Positions 15,972 to 23,472 of a DNA stretch of 64,000 nucleotides are shown here, in pieces. The notes under the pieces were generated by a model. It worked only from the letters and a program-made list of their open reading frames with translations. It did no database searches and was not told where the DNA came from. Where the stretch lies: the NCBI RefSeq assembly GCF_025562755.1, contig NZ_CP103300.1, positions 868,001 through 932,000 of the forward strand, given 5' to 3'. The translations under genes and the position numbers were made by a program. This DNA comes from Endozoicomonas euniceicola. Lineage in GTDB: Bacteria > Pseudomonadota > Gammaproteobacteria > Pseudomonadales > Endozoicomonadaceae. Every line of letters begins with the position of its first letter. Position 1 is the stretch's first letter.

Positions 15972-16033
15972 TGTTGCAGCAACCCGCTCTTTCTGACAGA
16001 ATAATTTTCCCTTTTATTTACTGGAAAAGTCTT

Positions 16034-16648
16034 ATGCCTAAAAAGGCCAAAGCTCATGCCTCCAGGCAGATTACATTATCTGAGCTTGTGACTATTCAGG
16101 CAGGCTACCCCTTTCGTGGAAGCATTCAGGAAAATCCGGATGGTGATGTAAAAGCGGTACAACCAAGGGATATTTCCGACCTTGGCGAGTTGTCAGCAGA
16201 CAAGCTGATTACAACGAACCTGACAGGCAAGCGAAAAGCCGACTGGCTTCAGCAGGGAGATATACTGTTCATCAGCAAGGGTATACGACACTTTGCTTGT
16301 TATGTGCCGGAAGATATGCCTGAGACCACGCTGGCTCCCAGCCTGTTCCTGTTGCGGGTAAAACCGGAATACCAGGGCCAGCTGAACCCTGAGTTTTTAA
16401 CGTGGCAGATCAACCAGGCTCCTGTTCAGCGTTACTTTGATAACAGCGCCGAAGGAAGTCGCCAGCTCAATATTCGCAAGCCCATACTGGCCGCTGCGCC
16501 TATAGCAGTGCCAGACATTGAAACCCAGAACACCATCGCCAGGCTCTATGCCGCAAGCCTTCGTGAAAATGCTTTGCTGCACAGGCTGATACATAACAGA
16601 CAGCAGCAGCTTAATGCTATTGCCAACGACTTAATCTCACACTCTTAA
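16034..16648 (+). CDS. Half-size type I restriction specificity protein (single TRD)
   Basis: 204 residues from ATG 16034 (GGAAAAG ribosome-binding site), preferred to 15929, which begins inside the terminator hairpin. One target-recognition domain (LSELVTIQAGYPFRGSI ... GDILFISKGIRHFACYV ... LAPSLFLLRV) is followed by one helical conserved region (IAVPDIETQNTIARLYAASL ... NRQQQLNAIANDLI). Full HsdS has two of each, so it could act as a dimer, modify specificity, or be a relic. It opens the operon, 21 bp before hsdM. Confidence 0.75.
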   Translation: MPKKAKAHASRQITLSELVTIQAGYPFRGSIQENPDGDVKAVQPRDISDLGELSADKLITTNLTGKRKADWLQQGDILFISKGIRHFACYVPEDMPETTLAPSLFLLRVKPEYQGQLNPEFLTWQINQAPVQRYFDNSAEGSRQLNIRKPILAAAPIAVPDIETQNTIARLYAASLRENALLHRLIHNRQQQLNAIANDLISHS

Positions 16649-16669
16649 GCGCATTAACTGAGAAAAGAT

Positions 16670-18199
16670 ATGCCTCACTCGCCGATTAACCAGCAAGAGA
16701 TCAACAATACCGTATGGAAAGCATGCGACACCTTTCGCGGAACTGTTGATCCGTCGATTTATAAAGATTTTATTCTCACCATGCTGTTCCTGAAATACAT
16801 CTCCGATATGCATCAGGACAAGGTAGACGAACTCAGCAAGCAGTTTGGTGACAATCCGGCCATGATCGAAGCGATGATGGCGAGCCAGTCCTTTAAAATT
16901 CCAACAGGCTCTACCTTCTGGGATTTATACGAACACCGCCATGAAGCCGGTAACGGTAGCCGCATTGACCAGGCCCTGCATGCCATTGAAGAAGCCAACG
17001 GAACCAAGCTGAAAAATGTGTTTCAGGGCATCAGCTTCAACACCGACAAGCTGGGTGAGGAAAAGCAGAAGAACGATATTCTGCGCCACCTGCTGGAAGA
17101 CTTCGGTAAAGAAACCCTGAACCTGCGCCCAAGCCGTGTTGGTTCTCTGGATGTGATTGGTAACGCTTACGAATACCTGATCAAGCACTTTGCGGCAGGT
17201 AGCGGTAAGTCTGCGGGTGAATTCTATACCCCGCCTGAAGTGTCTGACCTGCTCTCCATTCTGCTGGAACCAGAAGAAGGCGACCAGATTTGTGATCCGG
17301 CCTGTGGTTCCGGCTCTCTGCTGATGAAGTGTGGCAAGCAGGTGCAGAAGAACTACAACGGTTCAAAGAAATACGCCCTGTTTGGTCAGGAAGCTATCGG
17401 CTCTACCTGGTCGCTGGCAAAAATGAATATGTTCCTGCACGGTGAAGATAACCACCGCATAGAATGGGGCGACACCATTCGCAACCCCAAGCTGCAAGAC
17501 GGCAACGGTGGTTTATTGCATTTTGATGTAGTAACCGCGAACCCTCCGTTCTCACTGGATAAGTGGGGGCATGAAGATGCAGGCAATGACCCGTTCGCTC
17601 GTTTCCGTCGTGGTATTCCGCCCAAGACCAAAGGGGATTACGCTTTTATCTCCCATATGATTGAAACCCTGAAACCTGGCTCTTCATCAAAGCAAGGGGG
17701 ACGTATGGGCGTGGTTGTACCTCACGGTGTGCTGTTCCGCGCATCCAGCGAAGGCAAAATCCGTAAACAACTGATTGATGAAAACCTGCTGGATACCGTT
17801 ATTGGACTGCCGGAAAAACTGTTCTTTGGTACAGGTATCCCTGCGGCGATTCTGATCTTCAGGAAACGGAAGACTGACGACAAAGTACTGTTTATTGATG
17901 CCTCCCGTGAGTTCCAGTCGGGTAAAAACCAGAACCTGCTCACTACTGACAATATTCAGAAGATTGTTGATACCTATCAGAATCGCCAGACTGTAGATAA
18001 ATACGCCTACCTTGCCACTCTGGAAGAAATTCAGGAGAACGATTACAACCTGAATATTCCCCGCTATGTGGATACCTTTGAAGAGGAAGAAGAGATTGAC
18101 CTGATGGTGGTTCGCAGTGAACGGTTGGCGCTGCAAAATGAGCTGGCTAATCTGGAAGCTGAAATGGCGGGTTATTTGAAGGAGTTGGGGTATGAGTGA
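16670..18199 (+). CDS. hsdM: Type I restriction-modification DNA methyltransferase subunit
   Basis: 509 residues. N-terminal helical domain (WKACDTFRGTVDPSIYKDFILTMLFLKYISD), then GEFYTPPEVSDLL, SAM motif DPACGSGSLL (about 208-217) and catalytic NPPF (290-293), the N6-adenine methyltransferase signature. The C-terminus ends LEAEMAGYLKELGYE, and its stop overlaps the next ATG by 8 nt. HsdM with HsdS modifies host DNA and with HsdR forms the restriction complex. Confidence 0.96.
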   Translation: MPHSPINQQEINNTVWKACDTFRGTVDPSIYKDFILTMLFLKYISDMHQDKVDELSKQFGDNPAMIEAMMASQSFKIPTGSTFWDLYEHRHEAGNGSRIDQALHAIEEANGTKLKNVFQGISFNTDKLGEEKQKNDILRHLLEDFGKETLNLRPSRVGSLDVIGNAYEYLIKHFAAGSGKSAGEFYTPPEVSDLLSILLEPEEGDQICDPACGSGSLLMKCGKQVQKNYNGSKKYALFGQEAIGSTWSLAKMNMFLHGEDNHRIEWGDTIRNPKLQDGNGGLLHFDVVTANPPFSLDKWGHEDAGNDPFARFRRGIPPKTKGDYAFISHMIETLKPGSSSKQGGRMGVVVPHGVLFRASSEGKIRKQLIDENLLDTVIGLPEKLFFGTGIPAAILIFRKRKTDDKVLFIDASREFQSGKNQNLLTTDNIQKIVDTYQNRQTVDKYAYLATLEEIQENDYNLNIPRYVDTFEEEEEIDLMVVRSERLALQNELANLEAEMAGYLKELGYE

Positions 18200-19322
18200 T
18201 AAAGATCACAAACACGAACAGCGCAAAGAACGGGTGCCATCTAAACGTGATGGAGTGTGCTTTCCAGTCGGTGAGAGCCTGTGCAACCTGCCCGGAGATT
18301 ACCCGGATTTCCTGACCCGGATGATTGATATCATCGCCGGTCGGAGAGTGACAGCCTTACAAAAAGTTAATGTAGAGCAAATACTGTTGTACTGGCAGCT
18401 GGGACAGCACATTCTGAACAAACAACAGCAAGCTGGATGGGGCGCAAAGGTCATTGACCGGCTGTCGCAAGACCTGAAAAAACAACTGCCCGCACTGTCT
18501 GGATTCAGCCCCAGAAACCTGAAATATATGACAAAATTTGCTGCCAGCTGGCCAGATGCCGAAATTGTGCAACGCACCGTTGCACAATTGCCATGGCGCA
18601 GCAATTGCGCCTTACTGGACAAGGTTAAAGAGCAGAACGTCCGTCTCTGGTACGCACAGGAAGCACTGGAACGGGGGTGGAGCCGGGACATGCTGGTTTT
18701 CCATATCGACAACAACGAGTTTGGCCGACGGGGCAAAAGCATTAACAACTTCCCTGAAACCCTGCCCCCCGCTCAGTCGGATATGGCGGTGCAATTATTT
18801 AAAGATCCTTACTTGTTTGATTTTATAGGGCTGGATACACCTAAACGGGAAGCCGAACTGGAAAAACGTCTGCAAGAACATCTGGAACAGTTTCTGGTGG
18901 AGCTCGGTCAGGGTTTTGCCTTTGTGGGACGACAGGTACATCTTGAGCTAGGCAACCAGGACTTTTACGCCGACCTGCTGTTTTACCATTTGAAAATGCG
19001 CTGCTATGTGGTGGTGGAACTGAAGATAGGTGCGTTTAAGCCAGAGCATGTGAGCCAGCTCCACCTGTATCAGGCTGTCATTGACGACCAGATGCGCCAC
19101 GACACCGACCAGCCCACCATCGGCTTACTGTTGGTTAAAGAGAAGAACAATCTGGTGGTTGAATACGCTCTGTCGGGTTACAACAACCCCATTGGTGTCG
19201 CCAACTGGCAACAGACCATGACCCAACAGTTGCCGGAAGGCCTGCAATCCAGTTTGCCCACCATTGAAGAGCTGGAGCAAGAGTTATCCGCCGTTTTGGA
19301 GGCATCAAGTCATGATGAATAA
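18192..19322 (+). CDS. DUF1016/YhcG-type PD-(D/E)XK nuclease-domain protein
   Basis: 376 residues. The N-terminal DUF1016_N domain runs from VNVEQILLYWQLGQHI to LWYAQEALERGWSRDML, with FSPRNLKYMTKFAASWP in between. The C-terminal PD-(D/E)XK domain has FYADLLFYHLKMRCYVVVELK (D and ExK) and DQPTIGLLLV. These proteins often accompany type I systems and are suspected anti-phage nucleases. Overlaps hsdM by 8 nt. A 23-nt palindrome (18565-18587) inside the gene reappears exactly downstream at 19367-19389. The hydrophilic residues 1-30 are unusual. Confidence 0.9.
   Translation: MSDKDHKHEQRKERVPSKRDGVCFPVGESLCNLPGDYPDFLTRMIDIIAGRRVTALQKVNVEQILLYWQLGQHILNKQQQAGWGAKVIDRLSQDLKKQLPALSGFSPRNLKYMTKFAASWPDAEIVQRTVAQLPWRSNCALLDKVKEQNVRLWYAQEALERGWSRDMLVFHIDNNEFGRRGKSINNFPETLPPAQSDMAVQLFKDPYLFDFIGLDTPKREAELEKRLQEHLEQFLVELGQGFAFVGRQVHLELGNQDFYADLLFYHLKMRCYVVVELKIGAFKPEHVSQLHLYQAVIDDQMRHDTDQPTIGLLLVKEKNNLVVEYALSGYNNPIGVANWQQTMTQQLPEGLQSSLPTIEELEQELSAVLEASSHDE
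18565..18587. repeat. 23-nt palindrome, copy 1
   Basis: TTGTGCAACG, CAC, CGTTGCACAA: perfect 10-bp arms. Codes VQRTVAQ within the conserved DUF1016 segment. Identical to 19367-19389. Confidence 0.85.
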
Positions 19323-19326
19323 AAAT

Positions 19327-19345
19327 GGTGCGACAGTGTCGCACC
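19327..19345 (+). terminator. 19-nt perfect palindrome after the DUF1016 gene
   Basis: GGTGCGACAGTGTCGCACC followed by TTTCTTT, 4 nt past the stop. It could be an attenuator inside the operon or a protein-binding operator. Confidence 0.45.
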
Positions 19346-19366
19346 TTTCTTTGCTGCCTGCCCATT

Positions 19367-19389
19367 TTGTGCAACGCACCGTTGCACAA
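19367..19389. repeat. 23-nt palindrome, copy 2
   Basis: Same sequence as 18565-18587, with the identical stretch extending two further bases on the right. With the palindrome at 19327 it gives two strong hairpins in the 122 bp before hsdS. Confidence 0.85.
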
Positions 19390-19444
19390 TTCATCGACAT
19401 TACGGCTGAAGCGGAAATGGCAAGCTATATGAAGGAGCTGGGTT

Positions 19445-20665
19445 ATGGTGCCTGAGGGTTGGAATGATGGTCGAGTTGGTGATTTGATCAAAGGTTTAGA
19501 GTCTGGTATCAGTGTTAACGGAGTGGATCGAAACCTCGACCAAGGAGAAAAAGGTGTCCTTAAAGTTAGTGCAGTTTCGTATGGGAAGTTTGACCCTTTT
19601 GCCGCAAAAGTCATCGTATCTGATTCAGAGCTAAAAAGAGCAAAAACTCACCCTCGAAAAGGTCAAATTATAATTAGTCGCAGTAATACCGAAGAATTGG
19701 TAGGTGCTAGTGCGTATATAGAAGATGACTATTTTGACCTCTTCTTACCCGACAAGCTGTGGCAGGCGAAACCGAGACAAAACGTATGTATGAAATGGTT
19801 GAGCTACATATTAGCCTCAGATCATTCTCGTTATGTCTTGTCAAATCTAGCCACAGGCACAAGCGGTTCGATGAAAAATATCACTAAAAGTGGGTTATTA
19901 GGGCTTAGAATCGTCATACCGCCATTTCATGAACAACACAAAATCGCCAAAATCCTCAGCACTTGGGACAAAGCCATTGCAACCACCGAAAAGCTGATTG
20001 AGGCCAGCAAACAGCAGAAAAAAGCACTGATGCAGCAGTTGCTGACAGGGAAAAAGCGTTTTGCTGGGTTTGAGGGGGAGTGGCAAACAAAAAGTTTATC
20101 TAAATGTGTATCTGGATCTAGTTTGCGCAATCAAAGCCTCTTGATGGGCCACGAAGACCTTCGGTCGGTAACAAAAGCTCGTGGAATGGTGCCAATGAAA
20201 GATCAAGTCAAAGGGGAAAGCGTTGATCGTTGTAAAGTCGTCCGAAAAAATTGGTTTGCATACAACCCAATGAGGCTCAATGTAGGCTCCATCTGCCGAT
20301 GGACGGAATCACAAAACTGTCTCGTCAGCCCTGACTACGTTGTATTTAATTGCAATGAAGAAATACTACTAACAGAGTATTTTGATCACTTTCGGTCCTC
20401 GCATGCTTGGAATGACTTCATGGTCAGGGCAGGAAATGGAAGTGTTAGAGTAAGAATTTACCTTAAAGACTTAGCACCTTTAAAAATTAAACTCCCTCCA
20501 ATAGAAGAACAGAGAAAAATCGCTTGTACTCTGACTGTTGCCAGCAATGAAATAGAGACTTTACAAAGCAGGGCATTTCACCTCAAACAAGAAAAAAAAG
20601 CCCTGATGCAACAGTTGCTCACCGGCAAGCGCAGGGTCAACCTGAAACCAGAGGAAGCCGCCTGA
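19445..20665 (+). CDS. hsdS: Type I restriction-modification specificity subunit
   Basis: 406 residues starting MVPEGWNDGRVGDLIKGL. Two target-recognition domains (about 1-150 and 205-345) each end in a conserved helix: KIAKILSTWDKAIATTEKLI...KKALMQQLLTGKKR and KIACTLTVASNEIETL...KKALMQQLLTGKRRV. The repeated QQLLTGK segments are the spacers that set the distance between the two half-sites. Full length and apparently intact. The stop overlaps the next start by one base. Confidence 0.95.
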   Translation: MVPEGWNDGRVGDLIKGLESGISVNGVDRNLDQGEKGVLKVSAVSYGKFDPFAAKVIVSDSELKRAKTHPRKGQIIISRSNTEELVGASAYIEDDYFDLFLPDKLWQAKPRQNVCMKWLSYILASDHSRYVLSNLATGTSGSMKNITKSGLLGLRIVIPPFHEQHKIAKILSTWDKAIATTEKLIEASKQQKKALMQQLLTGKKRFAGFEGEWQTKSLSKCVSGSSLRNQSLLMGHEDLRSVTKARGMVPMKDQVKGESVDRCKVVRKNWFAYNPMRLNVGSICRWTESQNCLVSPDYVVFNCNEEILLTEYFDHFRSSHAWNDFMVRAGNGSVRVRIYLKDLAPLKIKLPPIEEQRKIACTLTVASNEIETLQSRAFHLKQEKKALMQQLLTGKRRVNLKPEEAA

Positions 20666-21465
20666 TGAGCGACATTCAGCAGCAGAAGCTGCTTAACAAT
20701 ATCCGCGAGTTACTGACCAAGGGTCGGCAACAGGTGGCGACAGCGGTTAATACCGCCATGGTGCAAACCTACCGGGAAATAGACCGCCTGATTGATGAAG
20801 ACGAGCAGCAGGACGCAGCCCGTGCCGCTTATGGCGAAGGTGTTTTAAAAAAGCTGCATGACTTAAAGCCTGTACTGGCAGAAGCCGAGCAAAAAACCTC
20901 AGCTCTGCAAGACGTACCACAGGATTACTTCCGTGACCCTTATATTCTGGATTTCCTTAACCTGCCTGCTGGGCCTGTTCAGGAAAGTGAACTTGAGCAG
21001 GAGCTAATCAACAATCTTCAGAAGTTTTTGCTGGAACTGGGCAAGGGCTTTGCCTTTGTGGAGCGGCAACAGCGCATCTGCACAGATGACGGTGATTATT
21101 TTATCGACCTGGTGTTTTACAACTTCCACCTCAAGTGCTTCCTGCTGATCGACCTGAAAATGCACAGACTGACTCATCAGGATGTCGGACAGATGGATAT
21201 GTATGTACGGATGTATGAAGAGAAAAAACGCCGTGCAGATGATAACCCTACCATCGGCCTTATCCTCTGTTCCGAAGGTAATCAAACCGTTGCCAAATAT
21301 TCGGTATTGAACGACAGCAAGCAACTGTTTGCTTCTGAATACATGACGGAGTTGCCCAGTGAAGAGGAGCTGCGGCTGCAACTGGAAAAACAACGGGAGT
21401 TATTGCTGAGTCAGCAGGCCGGGGGTAATGTTGAACAAAACAGTATTAAGCAGGGAGAAAGCTAA
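20665..21465 (+). CDS. Second DUF1016-type PD-(D/E)XK protein, shortened N-terminal domain
   Basis: 266 residues. The N-terminal part (QQVATAVNTAMVQTYREIDRLIDEDE) is a reduced DUF1016_N; the QRTVAQIPW-type segment found in the first copy is absent. The nuclease domain is complete: DVPQDYFRDPYILDFLNL, ELEQELINNLQKFLLELGKGFAFVERQ, YFIDLVFYNFHLKCFLLIDLK (D, and D-x-K instead of ExK) and NPTIGLILC. Having two DUF1016 paralogues, one on either side of hsdS, is uncommon. Confidence 0.88.
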   Translation: MSDIQQQKLLNNIRELLTKGRQQVATAVNTAMVQTYREIDRLIDEDEQQDAARAAYGEGVLKKLHDLKPVLAEAEQKTSALQDVPQDYFRDPYILDFLNLPAGPVQESELEQELINNLQKFLLELGKGFAFVERQQRICTDDGDYFIDLVFYNFHLKCFLLIDLKMHRLTHQDVGQMDMYVRMYEEKKRRADDNPTIGLILCSEGNQTVAKYSVLNDSKQLFASEYMTELPSEEELRLQLEKQRELLLSQQAGGNVEQNSIKQGES

Positions 21466-22862
21466 TGGAGGTTAAAAAGCTGACATTACGCAATGTCGGG
21501 CGTTTTTCCGACCTGGAGATTCCACTGGCTCCACTGGAGAACCTGAACAGCAATGTTACCGTTTTTGTGGGTAATAATGGTTCCGGCAAAACCTCGATTC
21601 TGCGATCACTGGCCACCTCCCTGAGCTGGCTGGTCTCCCGTATCCAGAGTGATAAAAGTGCCGGTAGTCCGATACCAGAGCTGGCCATAAAGAATGGTAA
21701 AAACTCGGCAGCGATGGCCGTTGATGCATTCTGTTTTACCGGTAATCCCGATAATCCTGATGCTGAAGGGTACTCTGATGAAGAGAATTATTTTTCGTGG
21801 ATGGTTGCCAAGGCTCGCAAAGGCCGCAAGGGTGAGTTCAAAAGCGAATACTCTGGCGCTAAAGCTCTGGCTGACCACTATCGGACATCACTCTCCAAAG
21901 ATGAAACAGCCAGTTTACCGCTGATGGCCTTTTATTCTGTTGAGCGGGTCGTGCTCGACATTCCCCTGAAAATTAAAGACAAACACACATTCCTGCAACT
22001 CGACGGTTACGACAAGTCCCTTAGTCAGGGCGTTGACTTCAGGCGCTTTTTTGAATGGTTCCGGGAACGTGAGGACAGCGAAAATGAGTCTGGCCTCTCG
22101 GATGATATTCTTGACCAGCTGCGCTCAGTACTAAAAGAAGATGAAGACACCTGGAAACGCCTGAATGAGTTAAAGGCATCATCAAAAGACAGGCAGCTGA
22201 CAGCGGTTCGCTCCGCTATTTACAAATTTATGCCAGAGTTTTCCAACCTGCGGGTAAGGCGTAAACCAAGACTGCATATGTCGATTGACAAAAATGGTGA
22301 GGCGTTCGATGTCGCCCAGTTGTCCCAGGGCGAAAAGTCATTGATGGCGTTGATTGGTGATATTGCCCGGCGGCTGGCGGTGATGAATCCGGCACTGCAA
22401 AACCCGCTGGAAGGCGATGGCATTGTTTTGATCGATGAAGTGGATATGCACCTTCATCCCCAGTGGCAGCGCAGTTTAATCAATCAACTGACGGCAACTT
22501 TCCCAAATTGTCAGTTTGTGCTAACCACTCATTCACCTTTGGTGATCAGCGACAGTAAAAATGTGCTGACCTACCTGATTGATGGTGATGATTTAAAACA
22601 GCTGAAACCGTTGTATGGTGAAGATGCCAACACGGTTCTGCTGGATATTATGGATACTGATATCAGGAATAAAGACATCAATATTCAGCTGAATGATCTT
22701 CTTGATGCCATACACGATGCTGATTTGACACTGGCCCATCAGTTACTGAAGGGGTTAGAAGAGGAACTTCCCGAGACTAATCTGGAGCTGACCAAAGCAC
22801 GGTTGCTGCTTCGCAAAAAAGAGCTGCGTAAAAAGGAGTTTCGTAGTGCGAAGAATCAGTAA
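21465..22862 (+). CDS. ptuA: Septu-type AAA/SMC-like ATPase PtuA
   Basis: 465 residues. Walker A FVGNNGSGKTSIL (about 33-45), ABC-type signature LSQGEKSLMAL (286-296), Walker B GIVLIDEVDMHLHPQW (319-334) and H-switch LTTHSPLVI (about 353). The spacing fits AAA15/AAA21 ATPases of Septu PtuA and of retron-associated ATPases. It is followed by a TIGR02646-like HNH nuclease overlapping by 17 nt, which makes PtuAB the best reading. PtuA is thought to sense infection and control the PtuB nuclease. An alternative is another OLD/RloA-like ATPase. Confidence 0.8.
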   Translation: MEVKKLTLRNVGRFSDLEIPLAPLENLNSNVTVFVGNNGSGKTSILRSLATSLSWLVSRIQSDKSAGSPIPELAIKNGKNSAAMAVDAFCFTGNPDNPDAEGYSDEENYFSWMVAKARKGRKGEFKSEYSGAKALADHYRTSLSKDETASLPLMAFYSVERVVLDIPLKIKDKHTFLQLDGYDKSLSQGVDFRRFFEWFREREDSENESGLSDDILDQLRSVLKEDEDTWKRLNELKASSKDRQLTAVRSAIYKFMPEFSNLRVRRKPRLHMSIDKNGEAFDVAQLSQGEKSLMALIGDIARRLAVMNPALQNPLEGDGIVLIDEVDMHLHPQWQRSLINQLTATFPNCQFVLTTHSPLVISDSKNVLTYLIDGDDLKQLKPLYGEDANTVLLDIMDTDIRNKDINIQLNDLLDAIHDADLTLAHQLLKGLEEELPETNLELTKARLLLRKKELRKKEFRSAKNQ

Positions 22863-23472
22863 AATCGAAGGGTTTGAGCCTGAAAGCTTGCGGCAGTGGA
22901 AAGCCAGAAACCCCAGAGGTAATTATGGAGACCTGACGGAAAAGGAGCGTCAGGATATCCGTACCGCCTGTTTAGAAGAGCAGTTTTACCTGTGCGCTTA
23001 TTGCTGCCAGTCTATTTCCGGTGAAAATAGTGACTGTATGAATGAACATGTTGAAGCTCGCAGGATAGCACCTGGCCGCAGCCTGGATTTCAGTAATATC
23101 GTTGTCAGCTGCACAACGCCGAAACAATGTGATAATGCCCATAGGTCAAAGCCTTTGCCATTGATGCCGGAGTGTGAAACGGAGTTTGAGTTCAAACTGA
23201 GCGGGCGGGTCATCGGAAAAACTCTCAGAGCCATCGAAGCAATAGGTGTCCTTAATCTTGGTGACCGGGAGCAGAACAACCGCAGCCTGATAGAAAAAAG
23301 GAAACAGCTGGTTCAGACACTGCTTTTCACTAATGGTGTCAACCCGGAAGAAGGGCTGGATGATGACGAACTGATCGAAATAGTAATCGGGGACATTTCC
23401 AAACCAAAAAATGGCAAACTGGAGGCTTTTGCCCCAGTTGCGGTGAATGTACTCAGGCAATGGATGCAGTAA
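22846..23472 (+). CDS. ptuB: Septu-type HNH endonuclease PtuB
   Basis: 208 residues. CAYCCQSI (C50, C53), NEHVEARRIAP (His68 core), DFSNIVVSC and CDNAHRSKPLP define the zinc-supported HNH nuclease of the TIGR02646/PtuB family. As the effector of a Septu pair it would cleave nucleic acid after release by PtuA. It starts 17 nt before the ptuA stop and its own end overlaps hsdR by 13 nt, so the pair is translated as part of the restriction operon. Confidence 0.82.
   Translation: MRRISKIEGFEPESLRQWKARNPRGNYGDLTEKERQDIRTACLEEQFYLCAYCCQSISGENSDCMNEHVEARRIAPGRSLDFSNIVVSCTTPKQCDNAHRSKPLPLMPECETEFEFKLSGRVIGKTLRAIEAIGVLNLGDREQNNRSLIEKRKQLVQTLLFTNGVNPEEGLDDDELIEIVIGDISKPKNGKLEAFAPVAVNVLRQWMQ

Larger units (their letters stand above)
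19312..19455 (+). pseudogene. Chimeric 47-codon scar between DUF1016 gene and hsdS
   Basis: A frame from ATG 19312 contains FVQRTVAQF, copied from the upstream DUF1016 gene, and ends EAEMASYMKELGYGA, a variant of the HsdM C-terminus (EAEMAGYLKELGYE). The frame ends inside the hsdS start exactly as hsdM normally overlaps hsdS. This looks like the original hsdM 3' end left behind when the DUF1016 gene was inserted. It may still matter as a leader providing translational coupling to hsdS. Confidence 0.55.
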
